Shown: in pieces, positions 10,035 through 22,087 of the stretch
How positions within the stretch are numbered: position 1 is the stretch's first letter
Layout: the number at the start of each line of letters is the position of its first letter
Assembly (NCBI RefSeq): GCF_027579695.1
Contig: NC_083583.1
Span: 2,531,542-2,595,541, forward strand
Reading direction: 5' to 3'
Source of the DNA: Neoarius graeffei
Lineage: Eukaryota > Chordata > Actinopteri > Siluriformes > Ariidae
Length of the DNA stretch: 64,000 nt
Program-made: the position numbers and the translations under genes
The notes under the pieces: generated by a model
The model's input: the letters and a program-made list of their open reading frames with translations, nothing else
Database searches by the model: none
Told to the model about the DNA's origin: nothing

Positions 10035-10836
10035 GTAAGCTCCGACTCTCATTTGGACGTAAAACAACAAAAATGCGTTGTTTACCTGCGTTTAGATTAA
10101 TCCATGTAACTTGTATTGTGTGTTTAAGTTAGCGGTATAAGATTATTTAATTTGCTTCAGAATGTGATCGTCTCAGTTCATCTGATTATTTAATGAGCCT
10201 TTTACGTTTTATCAGTGAAAATGCATGCATGTACATGTATGTTGCATAAGTTATAGCACCCATCCTGTTTTAATGAAAGTCAACCCACAATCAGTGAAGT
10301 CAAATCAGTCTTAGTTGAGCGAGTCGGTAACGCTATTTCTTACTTTCACCATAAATGTTTATTTATATGACTTTGGTCTATAGCTGTAAAAGGCCTCGGC
10401 CTTAAAACCGGTTCCCGCTGTGACGTCACGCACTCAGGGCTGGCTGGCTCAGCGGGGCAGCGCCAATCACAACTTTGCAGTCGATTTAACTCTCAAAAAT
10501 ATAGATTTTATTCCATTTATGCAGCATACAAGAATCAGGGATGGAGATACTATCCACTCAGAAATGCATAAAAAATAAAGGTTCTGCAGATCTGCTTTAA
10601 GCTTCTAAACGTATTTTGAAATGGTGTGTGTGTCTGTGTGACTACAAGCACAACATCTGGATTTCACCCAACTCTAGCTGCAATAACATCATCAGTGTGG
10701 GATGTCACACAAGGGAACATTATTGTGATGGTTAATAATTCTATTCTATAAGAGTAAATTGGATCTCACACACACACACACACACACACACGCGAGGAGA
10801 GGGTGTGGTCAAGCAAAGGAGAAGAAAAAGTACATT

Positions 10837-10878
<42 letters not shown>

Positions 10879-11271
10879 CAGTAAAAATGAAATTATAAAA
10901 ATTTTAATTGGAAAAATACAAATTAGAGTAAGGACATAAAAAGTACACCAATATAAAATAATTAAATGTATATAAAAATACTAATGTAGATTTTCCCCCA
11001 TTTTTTAAATAAATAAATAAACAAAATATTCAAATGAAAACTGGTGAATATTTAAATTAATTTAACTTCGGCACAGACTCGGCTCATGTTCTGATGTGTG
11101 CTGGATTCTTTTTATCAGAAACATCGTTTCAGTTGGTTTTTTTTTTTCCTGTCTGGACCTTTAGTTTAGTGTAAAGATGAAATTATGAGGGAGTGAAATA
11201 TCAGTTCCTCATCTGTGGCTCCAGATTAACCTCCTCCAGATGTGTAATTAATATCAACATCAACCATCATT

Positions 11272-11311
<40 letters not shown>

Positions 11312-11572
11312 TTCCAGCAGCACAGTTGTGTAATTACAGGAGCTCTCGGGACTTCTGTTTTGTTGTGCTAGAGATAAAAGTCAGTGTGAATAACCATCGC
11401 TACAACTCATTAAATACCATCACGCTGAAACACACTGTGTGTGTGTGTTCACTATATCCAACATGGACAGGACATTAAACCCAAACATGCTGGTGAAACA
11501 AAATAGAATTAATCACCAACAACCTCTTTATGATCCTTCTGTGCAGCAGGAAGCTGGAGCGATTTCTGAACA
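10035..11572. other. Intergenic with microsatellites
   Basis: No gene recognised. It includes a (CA)n tract at about 10769-10791, an (ATA)n tract at 10838-10879 and an (AG)n tract at 11277-11310. The sequence near 10395-10460 is GC-richer, with a TGACGTCA site at 10421-10428. Confidence 0.6.
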
Positions 11573-11583
11573 GATGTAAGTGA

Positions 11584-11971
11584 CGGGGTGGCACGGTGGT
11601 GTAGTGGTTAGTGCTGTCACCTCACAGCAAGAAGGTCCGGGTTCGAGCCCCGTGGCTGGCGAGGGCCTTTCTGTGCGGAGTTTGCATGTTCTCCCCGTGT
11701 CCGCGTGGGTTTCCTCCGGGTGCTCCGGTTTCCCCCACAGTCCAAAGACATGCAGGTTAGGTTAACTGGTGACTCTAAATTGAGCGTAGGTGTGAATGTG
11801 AGTGTGAATGGTTGTCTGTGTCTATGTGTCAGCCCTGTGATGACCTGGCGACTTGTCCAGGGTGTACCCCGCCTTTCACCCGTAGTCAGCTGGGATAGGA
11901 TCCAGCTCGCCTGCGACCCTGTAGAACAGGATAAAGCAGCTAGAGAGAATGGATGGATGGATGGATGGATG
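11584..11971 (+). repeat. tRNA-derived SINE, full length, copy 1
   Basis: The head contains pol III promoter-like boxes: a GTGGTGTAGTGG A-box region and a B box GGTTCGAGCCC. The body includes TTGCATGTTCTCCCCGTGT and GACCTGGCGACTTGTCC, and the tail ends in GGATAAAG...(GGAT)n. An 11-bp target duplication (GATGTAAGTGA) flanks it at 11573-11583 and 11972-11982, so the ends are exact. The open frames on both strands are SINE sequence. Confidence 0.93.
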
Positions 11972-12062
11972 GATGTAAGTGATGCATGTTTTAAACAAAC
12001 CATTTCTATATGTTATAACCCAGTTAAAGAGTAACAGAAGAGTGTCCTGACTACTGCACATG

Positions 12063-12206
12063 ATCAGATTGTACAGAGAGAGAGAGACAAACACACACAC
12101 AGAGCAAGAGAGACAGAATCAGAGACAGATATACAGACAGAGAGAGACACACAGACAGAGAGACACACACAGACAGACAGAGAGAAAGCACCACAGACAG
12201 ACAGAC

Positions 12207-12249
<43 letters not shown>

Positions 12250-12266
12250 GAGAGCCACAGACAGAG
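12063..12266 (+). repeat. Purine-rich (GACA/GAGA)n microsatellite
   Basis: Mixed runs of CAGACAGA and GAGAGA. The strings of Ser/Leu/Val or Asp/Arg/Gln in the overlapping frames are artefacts of the repeat. Confidence 0.9.
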
Positions 12267-13274
12267 AGAGGTCCAGAGACACGGTGCCTCAGTAAAATGT
12301 GTGTGTGTTATAGAGATGCACTGACATTGTTACACTTTTACATTCCAGCATTTAACAACCCAAATCTCTCATCAGTGTAACTGGTGCGCGTGTGTGTGTG
12401 TGTGTGTTTTCTCCACAGACATGAACAAAGAATTGAAAATGTAAAAATCATTTTGTATTTTTGTCTTCAAACTTTCATTAAATTCTTCAGTTAAATGTGT
12501 TTTTTTTAATAAATGCAGCTGTAACTGTGCCGATTCGCTCCTTTCTGAGATGGAACTCCTTTCTCAGAGGAAGGAATGTGTGTGTTGTGTCTCTGATGGT
12601 GTTTGGACACCACAGGAACCTTCAGGAAAGTGAAAAAAAAAGTGAAACTACTTTTTAATGTTGGAAAGTTGGATAAAAGTCCATAAGAACAGCTTGAGGA
12701 AGATTCTCTCTTGCGTCTGTTTCTCTCGTCGTTCCTGTGGAACAGCTGCAAGTTTGTGTTTTGTCTCAATTTATATTTTATACACTTTTTGCCAAAATTG
12801 ATTAATAAGTCCTCAGAGTTGTAATTTAAGGACAAGTAGATTGGAGTTTTTGTTCTTTTGGCAGCAAAGGGAGACGAGTCTAAATTCTTCTCCAAACACT
12901 TCATATTACTCAAGTGATGATGATGATGATGATGATGTATTTGTGAGGAAAAAAGTTTAAAACTGGGATCTAAAAGGCAGCAGATTGTGAGGAGAGATGC
13001 GTCTGATTTTCTGTAAAACTCTACAGCTCTCAGCATGTTCACGTCTCCTGCTGGGTCTAAAATGCCAACGCTGCTCGCTCACGTCCACTCCACCACAACA
13101 GCTCATTAACAAACAAACACGCACACGGAAGTGAGTGAGTGTCCAGGACAGGTACTGATGAAGCGTTTACTGCAGGTGTGTTAAGGCAGTGTGCTGCAGG
13201 AGTCCAGCGCTGAATAGCGTGCGGTGTTTAACGCACCTGAGTCAGCGTGATGATCAGGTCACAGCCGAGTCAGC

Positions 13275-13315
<41 letters not shown>

Positions 13316-13379
13316 CATTCGACTCAAAATACTCACAACTGTAGTGATTTAAATTTCCCACAAGGTTTTTATAAACTTT
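12267..13379. other. Intergenic with microsatellites
   Basis: No gene recognised. It contains a (TG)n tract near 12391-12408, a (GAT)n tract at 12916-12936 and a long (CA)n tract at 13274-13314. Confidence 0.5.
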
Positions 13380-13924
13380 ATACTCCTGATATTCTTCTTC
13401 TTGGTCGGCTCCGTCTCATCTTGTGGTCAAGAAACGTGAGGCGGCTTTCATTTCGATCTCGACAAGACTCGATCCTTGGCAGCAGTCCGCACTTCCCTCT
13501 CATCCAGCATGACATCACTGCTTCGAAGTTTGACAACATGTTGCGAGTAGTTTGATTTCTGTCTCTGCTTCGATGACCATGAGATGGACCATACAGACAG
13601 TACTGTTGGAGATCGCTTTCATTCCTCTTGATTGAGTGACCAATAAAAGACAGCTGCTGATGAATTACTGTCTCTATCAGGGGACCCGTTCCTATCTGCT
13701 CATATATACAGTTGTTGGTGATGTGCTCTCTTTTGCTGATGTTCAGAATTATTCAAAGACATTGAAGACGTTGATCTCAAGGGACTCATTGATTATATAC
13801 AATTCTGTACAAGACGACACTGAGAACAGAAGCGTTAAAGAGCTTTACTTTGAGGCTGATGTGACCTTTGGATTGCCAGATGTTTTTGAGCTTCCTAAAG
13901 GCTGACTATGCTTTAGCCCTATGG

Positions 13925-14686
13925 TAGGGATGTCCCGATCAGGTTTTTTTGCCCTCCGATCCGATACCGATCATTTGATTTTGAGTATCTGCCGATACCG
14001 AGTCCCGATCCGATACTTCTTATAATCCATAAAAAATAAAGACGAGGAAAGAAACGGATCCAGGATGTTCCTCATTTTTTATTTAACACCTTATTTTAAT
14101 ATCCAACAACTCCGTTAGCAAACAGAGCACTTACGTGAGGCAGTTTGAACAATAAATAACAAATTAAAAAAATAACCTTAAAATACCTGGCAGGAATGTA
14201 AACAAATAAAAAAAAAAAAAGTGCCACAGTGCCGGTAATTTGCTTTTAAGAACGCATCTCACAGTGGTGTACAGTAATTTCAATTAAGGAAATGAACGTT
14301 TTTCTTGATGAAAACAAGCATTTCTACCCTTTCAGGTTTGAGCCCGTTTCTTTTGTCATCCAACGAAAAAAAAAATGATCTCATGCTTTGCTTTCCGCTT
14401 CGAACTGCTTCCGTGTTCAACTTTGCCGGCAACAGGCAGCCAATAACCAATAGCATCTCCGCTACAAAGTGATGTCATGCCGCACGCGTTGATGTTGCTG
14501 TGTTGAGACAAGAGGTCTGGTCTCACTCTGTGCCAACGCATAGCTATTGATGTGTTAAAAATGAGAATATATTATATAGATATATATCCGATCCCTGATC
14601 GGGAGGCAATGCCCGATTCCGATCGAGTCTGAAACCATGTGATCGGGCCCGATTTCCGATCACGTGATCGGATCGGGACATCCCTA
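13925..14686. mobile_element. Non-autonomous hAT-type MITE
   Basis: Terminal inverted repeats TAGGGATGTCCCGATC and GATCGGGACATCCCTA bound 762 bases. A perfect 8-bp duplication, CCCTATGG, lies at 13917-13924 and 14687-14694, the length typical of hAT transposition. Subterminal regions are rich in GATC/CGATC words. No transposase is encoded. It interrupts the minus-strand LINE and is therefore younger. Confidence 0.9.
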
Positions 14687-14702
14687 CCCTATGGTGCTTG
14701 AA

Positions 14703-15011
14703 ATCACGGAGAGTATCGTTCACAAAAGCACCAAGGTATTGGAAATCATCCACTACTTCTAGAATGTTTCCATCTAGCTCGATGGTCAGTTGGCCAATGG
14801 ATTTTGCCAAGACTTTTGTTTTCTCCATGTTGATGACAAGTCCAACTTCTTTGGCTGCAGAGGACAACGTATCAAGTTGTTTTTGAGCATTCTCAACCAC
14901 GTTCTCAAGTAAGACAATATCATCAGCATACTCCATATCTCTGATCTTCTTTTCCAGGTGTCTATGAGATGTCTTTGTGGGTAATAAAACCCAAATCTGT
15001 GATTTCGGCAT
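14703..15011 (-). pseudogene. LINE reverse transcriptase fragment with YADD box
   Basis: Visible elements are EYADDIVLLEN (the catalytic YADD), a helical AQKQLDTLSSAAKEVGL, INMEKTKVLA and the C-terminal DDFQYLGAFVNDTLRDFK, in the order found at the RT palm-thumb junction of LINEs. The remainder of the frame, below 14695, is read-through into the hAT MITE and not part of this protein. Confidence 0.78.
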
Positions 15012-15137
15012 TTCGTATTACCTGGTCGATCACTAATGATAAAGAGAGAGGGCACAAGCACATCGCCTTGGACTATGCCAGTTTATACCTCAAACTCTTC
15101 TGTTAATGCACCATCGATGATAACTGCTGATAATAAT

Positions 15138-15268
15138 CTCATCTCATCTCATTATCTGTAGCCGCTTTATCCTGTTCTACAGGGTCGCAGGCGAGCTGAA
15201 GCCTATCCCAGCTGACTACGGGCGAAAGGCGGGGTTCACCCTGAACAAGTTGCCAGGTCATCACAGGG
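15138..15268 (-). repeat. SINE 3' fragment, minus strand
   Basis: This is the 3' end of the tRNA-derived SINE found elsewhere in the window, inverted: TATCTGTAGCCGCTTTATCC, then CAGCTGACTACGGGCG, then GCCAGGTCATCACAGG. It is flanked by GATAATAAT at 15129-15137 and 15269-15277, consistent with 5'-truncated insertion. Confidence 0.82.
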
Positions 15269-15372
15269 GATAATAATAATAAACTTCATTTAAAGATGGA
15301 GCCAATCTAGCTACTGGGGGTGCATAAGCGTACTCTTGGTGCTGGTCCCAAGCCCGGATAAATTGGAGAGGG

Positions 15373-17208
15373 TTGCGTCAGGAAGGGCATCCAGCATTAA
15401 ACTGTGCCAAGTCTAACATGCAGAATGAAAAGAGAAATACCATACCGGATCGGTTGGGGCCCGGGTTAACAACGGCCACCTCCAGTACTGTTGGTCAACA
15501 GGGTGCTGGTGGAAAGTGTGCTACTGTTGCCCCAAAACTGAGAAGGAGAAAGAGAGGGGGGAGCCGTGTTAGGAGAGAGCGTGAAAGATGGAAGGGAAGG
15601 AGCTTAGAATTGAGGGTAGGAACACTGAATGTGGGAACACTGACTGGCAGAGCGAGAGAGTTAGCAGGTCTGATGGAAAGAAGGAAGTTGGACATTTTGT
15701 GTGTGCAGGAGATGAGGTGGAAAGGAAGCAAGGCCAAGAACATTGGAGATGGATGCAAGTTGTTTTATTATGGAGTGGATGGAAAGAGAAATGGTGTTGG
15801 TGTTGTTTTGAGGGGAGAGTTGGTCAACAGTGTGATTGATGTGAAGAGGGTGTCAGATAGAGTGATAGGCATGAAGCTGGAGATTCAAGGAGTGGTAATC
15901 AATGTTGTGTGTGCGTACGCCCCACAGGTTGGATGTGAGAATGGAGAGAAAGAGTCTTTCTGGGAAAAGATGGATGAAGTGGTAGAAAGTATACAGAGGG
16001 AGGAGCGCGTGCTGATAGGAGCAGATTTCAACGGACATGTTGGCGAGGGAAACAGAGGAGATGAGGACGTGATGGGCAGATATGGTGTAAGAGAGAGAAA
16101 TGTGGAAGGGCAAATGGTGGTTGATTTTTCAAAGAGATTGAATTTGGCAATAGTCAATACATACTTTGAGAAGAAAGAGCAGCACAGGGTGACATTTAAG
16201 AGTGGAGGAAGAGCTACACAGGTGGCCTACATACTCTGCAGAAGGGGTAACCTGAAGGAGATTGGAGACTGTAAAGTGATGGCAGGGGAGAGTGTAGCTA
16301 GACAACATCGAGTGGTCGTGTGCAGGATGAGCCTGAAAGTGAAAAAGAGGAAGCGTGAAATAGTGGAGCTGAAGATTAAGTGGTGGAAACTAAAAGAGGT
16401 TGAACATCAGAAGGAGTTTAGGGAAGAAATGAGACAAGCATTGAGTGGTAATGGAAGTCTGCCAGAAGATTGGGATACTACTGCTGTACTAGTAAGAGAA
16501 GCAGCAAGGAAGGTGCTAGGGTGGTCATCGGGAAGGAGGAAGGAAGACAAGGAGACATGGTGGTGGAACAAAGAAGTGCAGGAAATTATAAAAGAGAAGA
16601 GGCTAGGAAAGAAGAATTGGGACGAGCAGAGAGACGAGGAAAGCAGGCGGTTAGAATGGAATAGAATAGAATATACTTTATTATTGTCCCCATGGTTATA
16701 CAGAGAGACGAGACAGAAGGCAAAAAGAGCGGTAGCGAAGGCGAAAGCAGATGCATACCAGGAGTTGTACGAAAGACTGGAGACCAAAGAAGGAGAGAAA
16801 GACCTGTACAGACTAGCTAGGCAGAGAAACAGGGAAGTGAGGGATGTACAGCAGGTAAGAGTGATGAAAGATGGAAATGGAAATGTGCTGACAAACAAAG
16901 AGAGTGTATTAAGAAGGTGGAAAGAGTACTTTGAGGATTTATTAAATGAGGAGAATCCAAGAGAGAAAAGGTCAGATTCATTGGAGACAGCAAATCAGGA
17001 AGCAGAGTTGGTTAGTAAGGATGAGGTGAGGGCAGCCATGAAAAGAATGAAGACTGGGAAAGCAGTCGGACCAGATTGTATCCAGATTGAGGCTTGGAGA
17101 TGTTTGGGTGAGACGGCTGTGGAGTTCCTAACGAGATTGTTTAATAAGATCCTAGAGAATGAGAAAATGCCAAATGAATGGAGAGTGTGCTCGTCCCAAT
17201 ATACATGA
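15373..17208 (+). pseudogene. RTE-like LINE ORF: endonuclease and start of RT
   Basis: Of 611 residues, the first 75 or so are basic leader. The apurinic endonuclease runs from GTLNVGTLTGR (about residue 85) through ILCVQEMRWKGSK (catalytic Glu), SAYAP-like VVCAYAPQVG and ADFNGHVGE to QHRVVVC (catalytic His). The expected Asp in the block before it is Ala (TQVAYILCRR), so the nuclease is probably inactive. A Lys/Arg/Glu-rich linker follows, and the RT begins at VRAAMKRMKTGKAVGPD. Codons for WNRIEYTLLLSPWL (about 16660-16700) look like a short in-frame insertion of a LINE-tail-like CTTTATTATTGTCCCC. The frame ends at 17208; RT continues in the next frame. Confidence 0.85.
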
Positions 17209-17666
17209 ATAAGGGAGATGTACAGAGCTGCAGTAATTACAGAGGAATAAAACTGATGAGCCACACCATGAAGCTATGGGAAAGGGTATTGGAGGCGAGA
17301 TTGAGAAGAGAGGTAGCAATCTGTGAACAGCAGTACGGGTTTATGCCAAGGAAGAGCACGTCGGATGCGATTTTTGCTTTAAGAATGTTAATGGAGAAGT
17401 ACAGGGAAGGCCAGAGAAAGCTACATTGTGTGTTTGTAGACCTGGAGAAGGCATACGATAGAGTGCCGAGAGACGAGTTATGGTATTGTATGAGAAAGAG
17501 TGGAGTGAATGAGAAGTATATCAGAGTGGTGCAAGACATGTATGAGAACAGTGAAACAGCAGTGAGGTGTGCAGTTGGAACGACTGAATGGTTGAAGGTG
17601 AAGGTGGGACTCCATCAAGGATCTGCTTTGAGTCCTTTCTTGTTTGCCATAGTGATGATAGCTTGA
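17178..17666 (+). pseudogene. RTE-like LINE RT, middle part
   Basis: This continues the RT after the frame change near 17190: [53 protein letters not shown] (motif A with catalytic Asp) and [18 protein letters not shown] (motif B). The frame is lost again near 17650, just before the catalytic ADD box, which continues in the third frame. Confidence 0.85.
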
Positions 17667-18337
17667 CGGACGAAGTGAGGCAAGAGTCACCATGGAACAT
17701 GATGTCTGCGGATGATATTGTGATATGTGGTGAAAGTAGAAAGGAGGTTGAGCTGGGTTTGGAGAGATGGAGGGATGCATTGGAACGAAGAGGAATGAAG
17801 GTGAGCAGGAGCAAAACGGAATACATGTGCATCAATGAGAATGGGGATGAGAGTGTAGTGAAGATGCAAGGAGTAGATGTAAAGAAAGTTGGTGAATTCA
17901 AGTCCCTGGGGTCAACTGTGCAGGAAAATGGGGGCTGCGATAGTGAGGTGAGAGAGAGAGTGCAGGCAGAGTGGAGCAGGTGGAGAAGGATTTCGGGAGT
18001 CATTTGTGATAGGAAAGTCCAAGCAAAAGTGAAAGGTAAGATGTATAAGACAGCAGTGAGACCAGCTGTGATGTACGGATTGGAGACCGTACCCTTAACG
18101 AAGAGACAGGAGGCAAAGTTGGAGGTGGCAGAGTTGAGGATGTTAAGGTTTGTGATGGGAGTGAGAAGGTTGGACAGGATAAGGAACGAGCACATCAGAG
18201 GGACAGCACATGTGGAGAGCTTGGGAATTAAGCTAAGAGAGATGAGACTGAGATGGTATGGGCACATCCTGAGAAGAGATGCAGAGCATGTGGGAAGGAG
18301 AATGTTGAGGATGGAGCTGCCAGGAAAACGAAAATGA
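17650..18337 (+). pseudogene. RTE-like LINE RT, C-terminal part
   Basis: MSADDIVICGES holds motif C (usually FADD, here SADD). KVSRSKTEYMCIN, FKSLGSTVQENG, YGLETVPLTKRQEAKLEVAE and MRLRWYGHILRR follow, the usual C-terminal order in this LINE type. After the stop at 18335-18337 similarity continues (GRPKRRYMDVVREDMK, in the +1 frame), so this stop is also a lesion. The part of the 249-codon frame before about 17650 overlaps motif B in another frame and is not coding. Confidence 0.83.
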
Positions 18338-19547
18338 GGAAGGCCAAAGAGGAGATACATGGATGTGGTGAGAGAGGACATGAAAGTGGCAGGTGTGGTA
18401 GAGAAGGATGCAGAAGACAGGGAGCAATGGAGACGAAAGATCCGCTGTGGCGACCCCTAATCGGGAGCAGCCAAAGGAAGAAGATGATTTAAAGATGGAG
18501 CCAATTTAGCACCACTAATCTTACATTGGGCCATCTGATAAATATTGCTGATGTGTTCTTGTATAAGATTTGAGTTGCTTCAGTGATAGGTTCTGGGATT
18601 CCGGAATGTCGGAGGATTTTAAACAGGACAGTATGATCGATCGAATCAAAGGCCTTCTTAAAGTCGACAAAGACTGCTACTAGAGGAAGATTCTGTCCAT
18701 CACATCCTTCCAGGAGTCTCCTGAGAGTGTGGACATGCTCAATGCATCCTCTACCCAGGCGAGAACCTGCTTGGTTGACTCTCAGTTTCGTATCAAGTTA
18801 GTCTCTTATACGGTTCAGCAGTAATTTGTTGTAAAGTTTTGCAGCAATGCTCAGCAGTGTTATACCTCTAATTTTTTTGTTTTAAATCTGAGTTCGATCT
18901 CCTTTTTTTGGCAGTGGGACAATCATGTTCTTCATCCAATCACTCAGTGCTTTTAGACTGTTCTTGATTACACTGACCAGTTTAAGTAGCCTCTCTGATA
19001 GAGAATTGCCACTTTATTTGAGCACTTCAGCGGTGAAACCAGGAGTTTTGTAGTTGTTTAAGCCTTTGATAGCTTTTTCTAGTCCCTTTCTATCGAAATC
19101 TCCTATTTTGATGTCTAAATCACACTCTACTGGAGGAATTTCACGTGTTGAAGTTACTCCAGGAGCATTTCACACGTTGGAAAAGTATTTTCTCCGTTCC
19201 TGAAGAAGTTCTGATTGAGATTTGATGACGTCTCCGTTTGGCTTCCTGGCTTTACTAGCAGGGCACGACAATGATGTACCGCTGATTTAATTCAAATTTT
19301 CCAAGTCTTCCTTGACGCTCCTTTCCTGTTAGCTTGTTCCAGTTCTTGGATCTGCTTTTCGATGCATCTCTGTCATCATAGTAGGACTGTTGTACTTTCT
19401 TTGCAAGAGCTTTCCAGATTTCTTTCTACACTTGTGTTTTCTTATGATGATGATGCTTTTTGCCAATGTTTCTTTTAGACAAAAGGCACAACGTTGCATC
19501 GGACACCCATTTCTTTGTAGCTTGCTAAAAAAAAATTTTAACGTACA

Positions 19548-20662
19548 TGTAACAACTGCTCATCAGCCTTATGTTATTACTATTATTAACTTCTAGGGAT
19601 GATCGCTCACTTCAACGGGGGCCGGGAATAGCATGACTATAGATGAATGTTGTGTTATTTTGCTCTGAGCCCCCACTTTGAGCTACACCTCAAAGACATA
19701 TCACTAAAATATTTAAACTATATATTTACACTATATTCATCAATATATATATCAATACATATAAAAAAAGGAAGGTTAAACACGTGTTAGAAAAAAAAAT
19801 CAATAAGTAATATTTATTTGAAACCATTCGTGTGAATCTGATATTTACCTAAACCCACACATTAACACTATATGACTCAAACAGCATTAGGCGATCAACA
19901 ATAAACAGCAATAAAAAAAGAAAATAAATACACGGGTATTAAAACAGTTAATTATTGGTACCAAGTTGGCGCGCGTTGGAACTCTTGCCGATGTAGAACA
20001 GAATAACAGTTGACTCGCGTATCCAGGAACATGAATTGCTCGCCTTGTAGGCTAAACTGAAGCCACCACCCGACTGTACATCACCCCGGTCTCAAAACGT
20101 CCAACGCTGTCCGTCACCGTTACCATCCACACAGCAGACAAGGTTGGACCCCAGCGAACCTCCCTGGCACCTCAGAGTAATCCTCGTTCTGTTGTGGTGA
20201 TGCTAATGTTTTGCTAGTAAGCTAGCAAAGATTCTGTTGGTCACAGCTAGCATTTTCAGCTCCAGCTGGAAAAAGTGGGCAAAGATGCACTTTCACAAAA
20301 CTGTGACACATAAATGACGTGTGCCTACCGCCGGTGTCTAAAAGTCCATCTTCCCTTGTGCATCTGCAGTCGTCTTTAAATAGGTCTCCAACATTGTTAT
20401 CACACTCGGGGGGAAAAAAAACACGTCACTTCCCCCAACTCTTGTTTCTCCTCCCACCCCCATTACCATAACAATCAGGCGGGCATACAAAACAACAGTA
20501 CGCCAAGCAAAATACAATACATATCGTACAATTACAACGTTAAATATCAATTCTTAAAAGATTATAGCTAAATACTTATTCAATCTCTTATTAAAAATAC
20601 ATAATATTACAGACAGTATATAAACACAAATTCGGCTTAGCCTAATTTTCAGGTGTGTTACA
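19548..20662 (-). repeat. 3' LTR (short form, 1115 bp)
   Basis: Same sequence as the outer parts of 23148-25514, from TGTAACAACTGCTCATCAGC to GGTGTGTTACA. A TTTCACAAAACTGTGACACAT junction replaces the extra 1.2 kb present in the other LTR. Confidence 0.88.
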
Positions 20663-20790
20663 CTCTCCCCCTACAGAAAAAGGTCATGTCCTCATGACAA
20701 AGGAAAATAGATTAGACTACACCATCCCAAAATTACCACACATACCAGAAATTAGTCCTATGTAAGGAACTATTTGAAAGAAAGAGTTTT

Positions 20791-22062
20791 TTACCTGAGC
20801 CCAGGGCCTACCCATTTAAACACAGTACTGACATATCTAGTAGCAGGGGTGGTATCTGACCTACTGACTACTAGAAAGAGGGATGGTAAGGTTACTGAGG
20901 TGGGCTGCCCCAGGGAGTCATATGTCAATCTTGCTGGTGCCCTTCTCACCCTCTGGGGTCTTGGGGTTTCAGGTGCAGAAAAGCTCTGTGTCCTTATGTC
21001 ATGGGGGGACCTCTCATGCTGTCTTTGGGTCTCTGGGGCATTAGTCTCCATCTCTTGCAGACCATCTGCCACTCGCCTTTCATCTTCAGCAAAGGTTGCC
21101 GGTAAGGGTTGACTGAAGTCAGCAGTGGACATATCCTGAACAGAGGGCAGACTGGAACAAGAGTGGCTGAGTGGGGAGTCAGGGTAAGGCAGAGGCGTGT
21201 TTGGACAAGTGTGGCCAGGGGAGGCAGCTTCAGGGGTAAAGACAGGTGGATGTACACCAGACTGCCCTAACAGAGAATCAGAGTCATTCGTCACGGCAGG
21301 CCAATCCCTTTCAAAGACCAGCCAAATGGGCACATCTGAGTCATCTTCACCAGTGTCCTGAACCATGGATGGATAATGTAGAGTGTATGCACTCAGCTCC
21401 TCTCCTTCTGACTCAGAAGTAGATGGTTCACTAGCCAAAATGCTCTCCACCTCCTCAGGCAAAGGCACTTGTCTCTTTCTCAGCTGTCTGCTTGACCTTC
21501 GCTTGAGTTTGCCCGTCTCTGAAGTGTCTCCTGGCCTCAGCTGAACGTCTTGTCCGAGGGGTAGCAGTAGGTTGCGGTGTAGAACTTTATCAGGACCCAC
21601 TCCATTCTCTGGTCTTAATTTGTACATGGGTAAGCCTGGCAGTTGACTTTGTACAATGTAGGGGTCTGAACACCAACGGTCTGCAATCTTGTGCTTCCCT
21701 TGTAGGCCAAGGTTCTTCATCAACACTCTGTCCCCAGGAGCAAGAGGACAGTATCGGACCCTCTGGTCATAGCAGTGCTTGTTTGCCTTATTTCTCTTTC
21801 CAGCCATGCTCTCAGCCGCCTGATAAGCCGCTTGAAGATCTCGTCTCATATTTGCGACATATCTTGCATAGGACTTTGGGGATGAGCTGTCACTGGACAC
21901 GCCAAAGCACACATCAACTGGCAGGTGAGCTTCATGTCCAAACATCAAGTAGTAAGGGCTGTAGCCAGTGCTGTCATGCTTGGTGCAGTTGTATGCATGG
22001 ACAAGGTAGCTAATGTGCTGGCTCCATTTCCCCTTTTCTTCTGGCTTCAGTGTACCCAGCAT
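20791..22062 (-). pseudogene. Gypsy-type integrase C-terminal part with long tail
   Basis: The frame begins MLGTLKPEEKGKWSQHISYL, the region just after the integrase catalytic Glu, and continues YNCTKHDSTGYSPYYLMFG, PVDVCFGV, an alanine-rich helix, YDQRVRYCPLAPGDRVL and ADRWCSDPYIVQSQLPGLPMYKL, a GPY/F-like module. About 250 residues of polar, Ser/Pro-rich tail follow and contain no motif I know. It is separated from the catalytic core (22088-22534) by a one-base lesion near 22100. The stop lies 128 bases from the 3' LTR. Confidence 0.85.
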
Positions 22063-22087
22063 GTTGAGCAGTGTCCTACTGAAACGC

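Larger units (their letters stand above)
15311..18486 (+). mobile_element. RTE-like LINE, near full length, frame-broken
   Basis: An apurinic endonuclease is followed by reverse transcriptase in a single ORF layout, now in three frames. A target duplication of about 22 bases (ATTTAAAGATGGAGCCAAT plus TAGC, one mismatch) flanks it at 15289-15311 and 18488-18510. The 5' leader includes GGTTGCGTCAGGAAGGGCAT, and the 3' tail reads GCTGTGGCGACCCCTAATCG, typical of a LINE that fish annotations often mislabel as craniofacial development protein 2-like. It sits inside the older minus-strand LINE. RTE/BovB-like assignment is from memory of sequence style. Confidence 0.85.
13380..19420 (-). mobile_element. 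Decayed non-LTR retrotransposon (LINE), split by three insertions
   Basis: Three pieces of one minus-strand LINE remain: 18511-19420 (upstream RT), 14695-15128 (RT catalytic region) and 13380-13916 (C-terminal and 3' region). In 18511-19420 the minus strand encodes RT motif A-like text (VAVFVDFKKAFDSIDH). In 14695-15011 it encodes MEYADDIVLLENV (motif C), then INMEKTKVL and DDFQYLGAFV. The pieces are separated by a hAT MITE, a SINE fragment and an RTE-like LINE. Multiple stops and frame changes show it is dead. The clade is not assigned. Confidence 0.75.

Noticed and set aside
11640-11660. A genuine tRNA gene suggested by GGTTCGAGCCC
   Set aside because: The B box is followed by the SINE body and recurs in five copies; no complete cloverleaf was traced.
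11580-12034. Repeated ORFs containing VGFLRVLRFPPQSKDMQVRL, also at 37252, 40393, 45400 and 49976
   Set aside because: The same peptide recurs because the SINE recurs; it is SINE sequence read in frame, not a protein family.
12063-12282. Open frames with Arg/Gln/Asp or Ser/Leu/Val repeats
   Set aside because: They are translations of the GACA/GAGA microsatellite and have no independent support.
17521-18381. 286-codon minus-strand ORF
   Set aside because: It is a shadow of the RTE-like LINE RT, Ser/Leu-rich with no motif.
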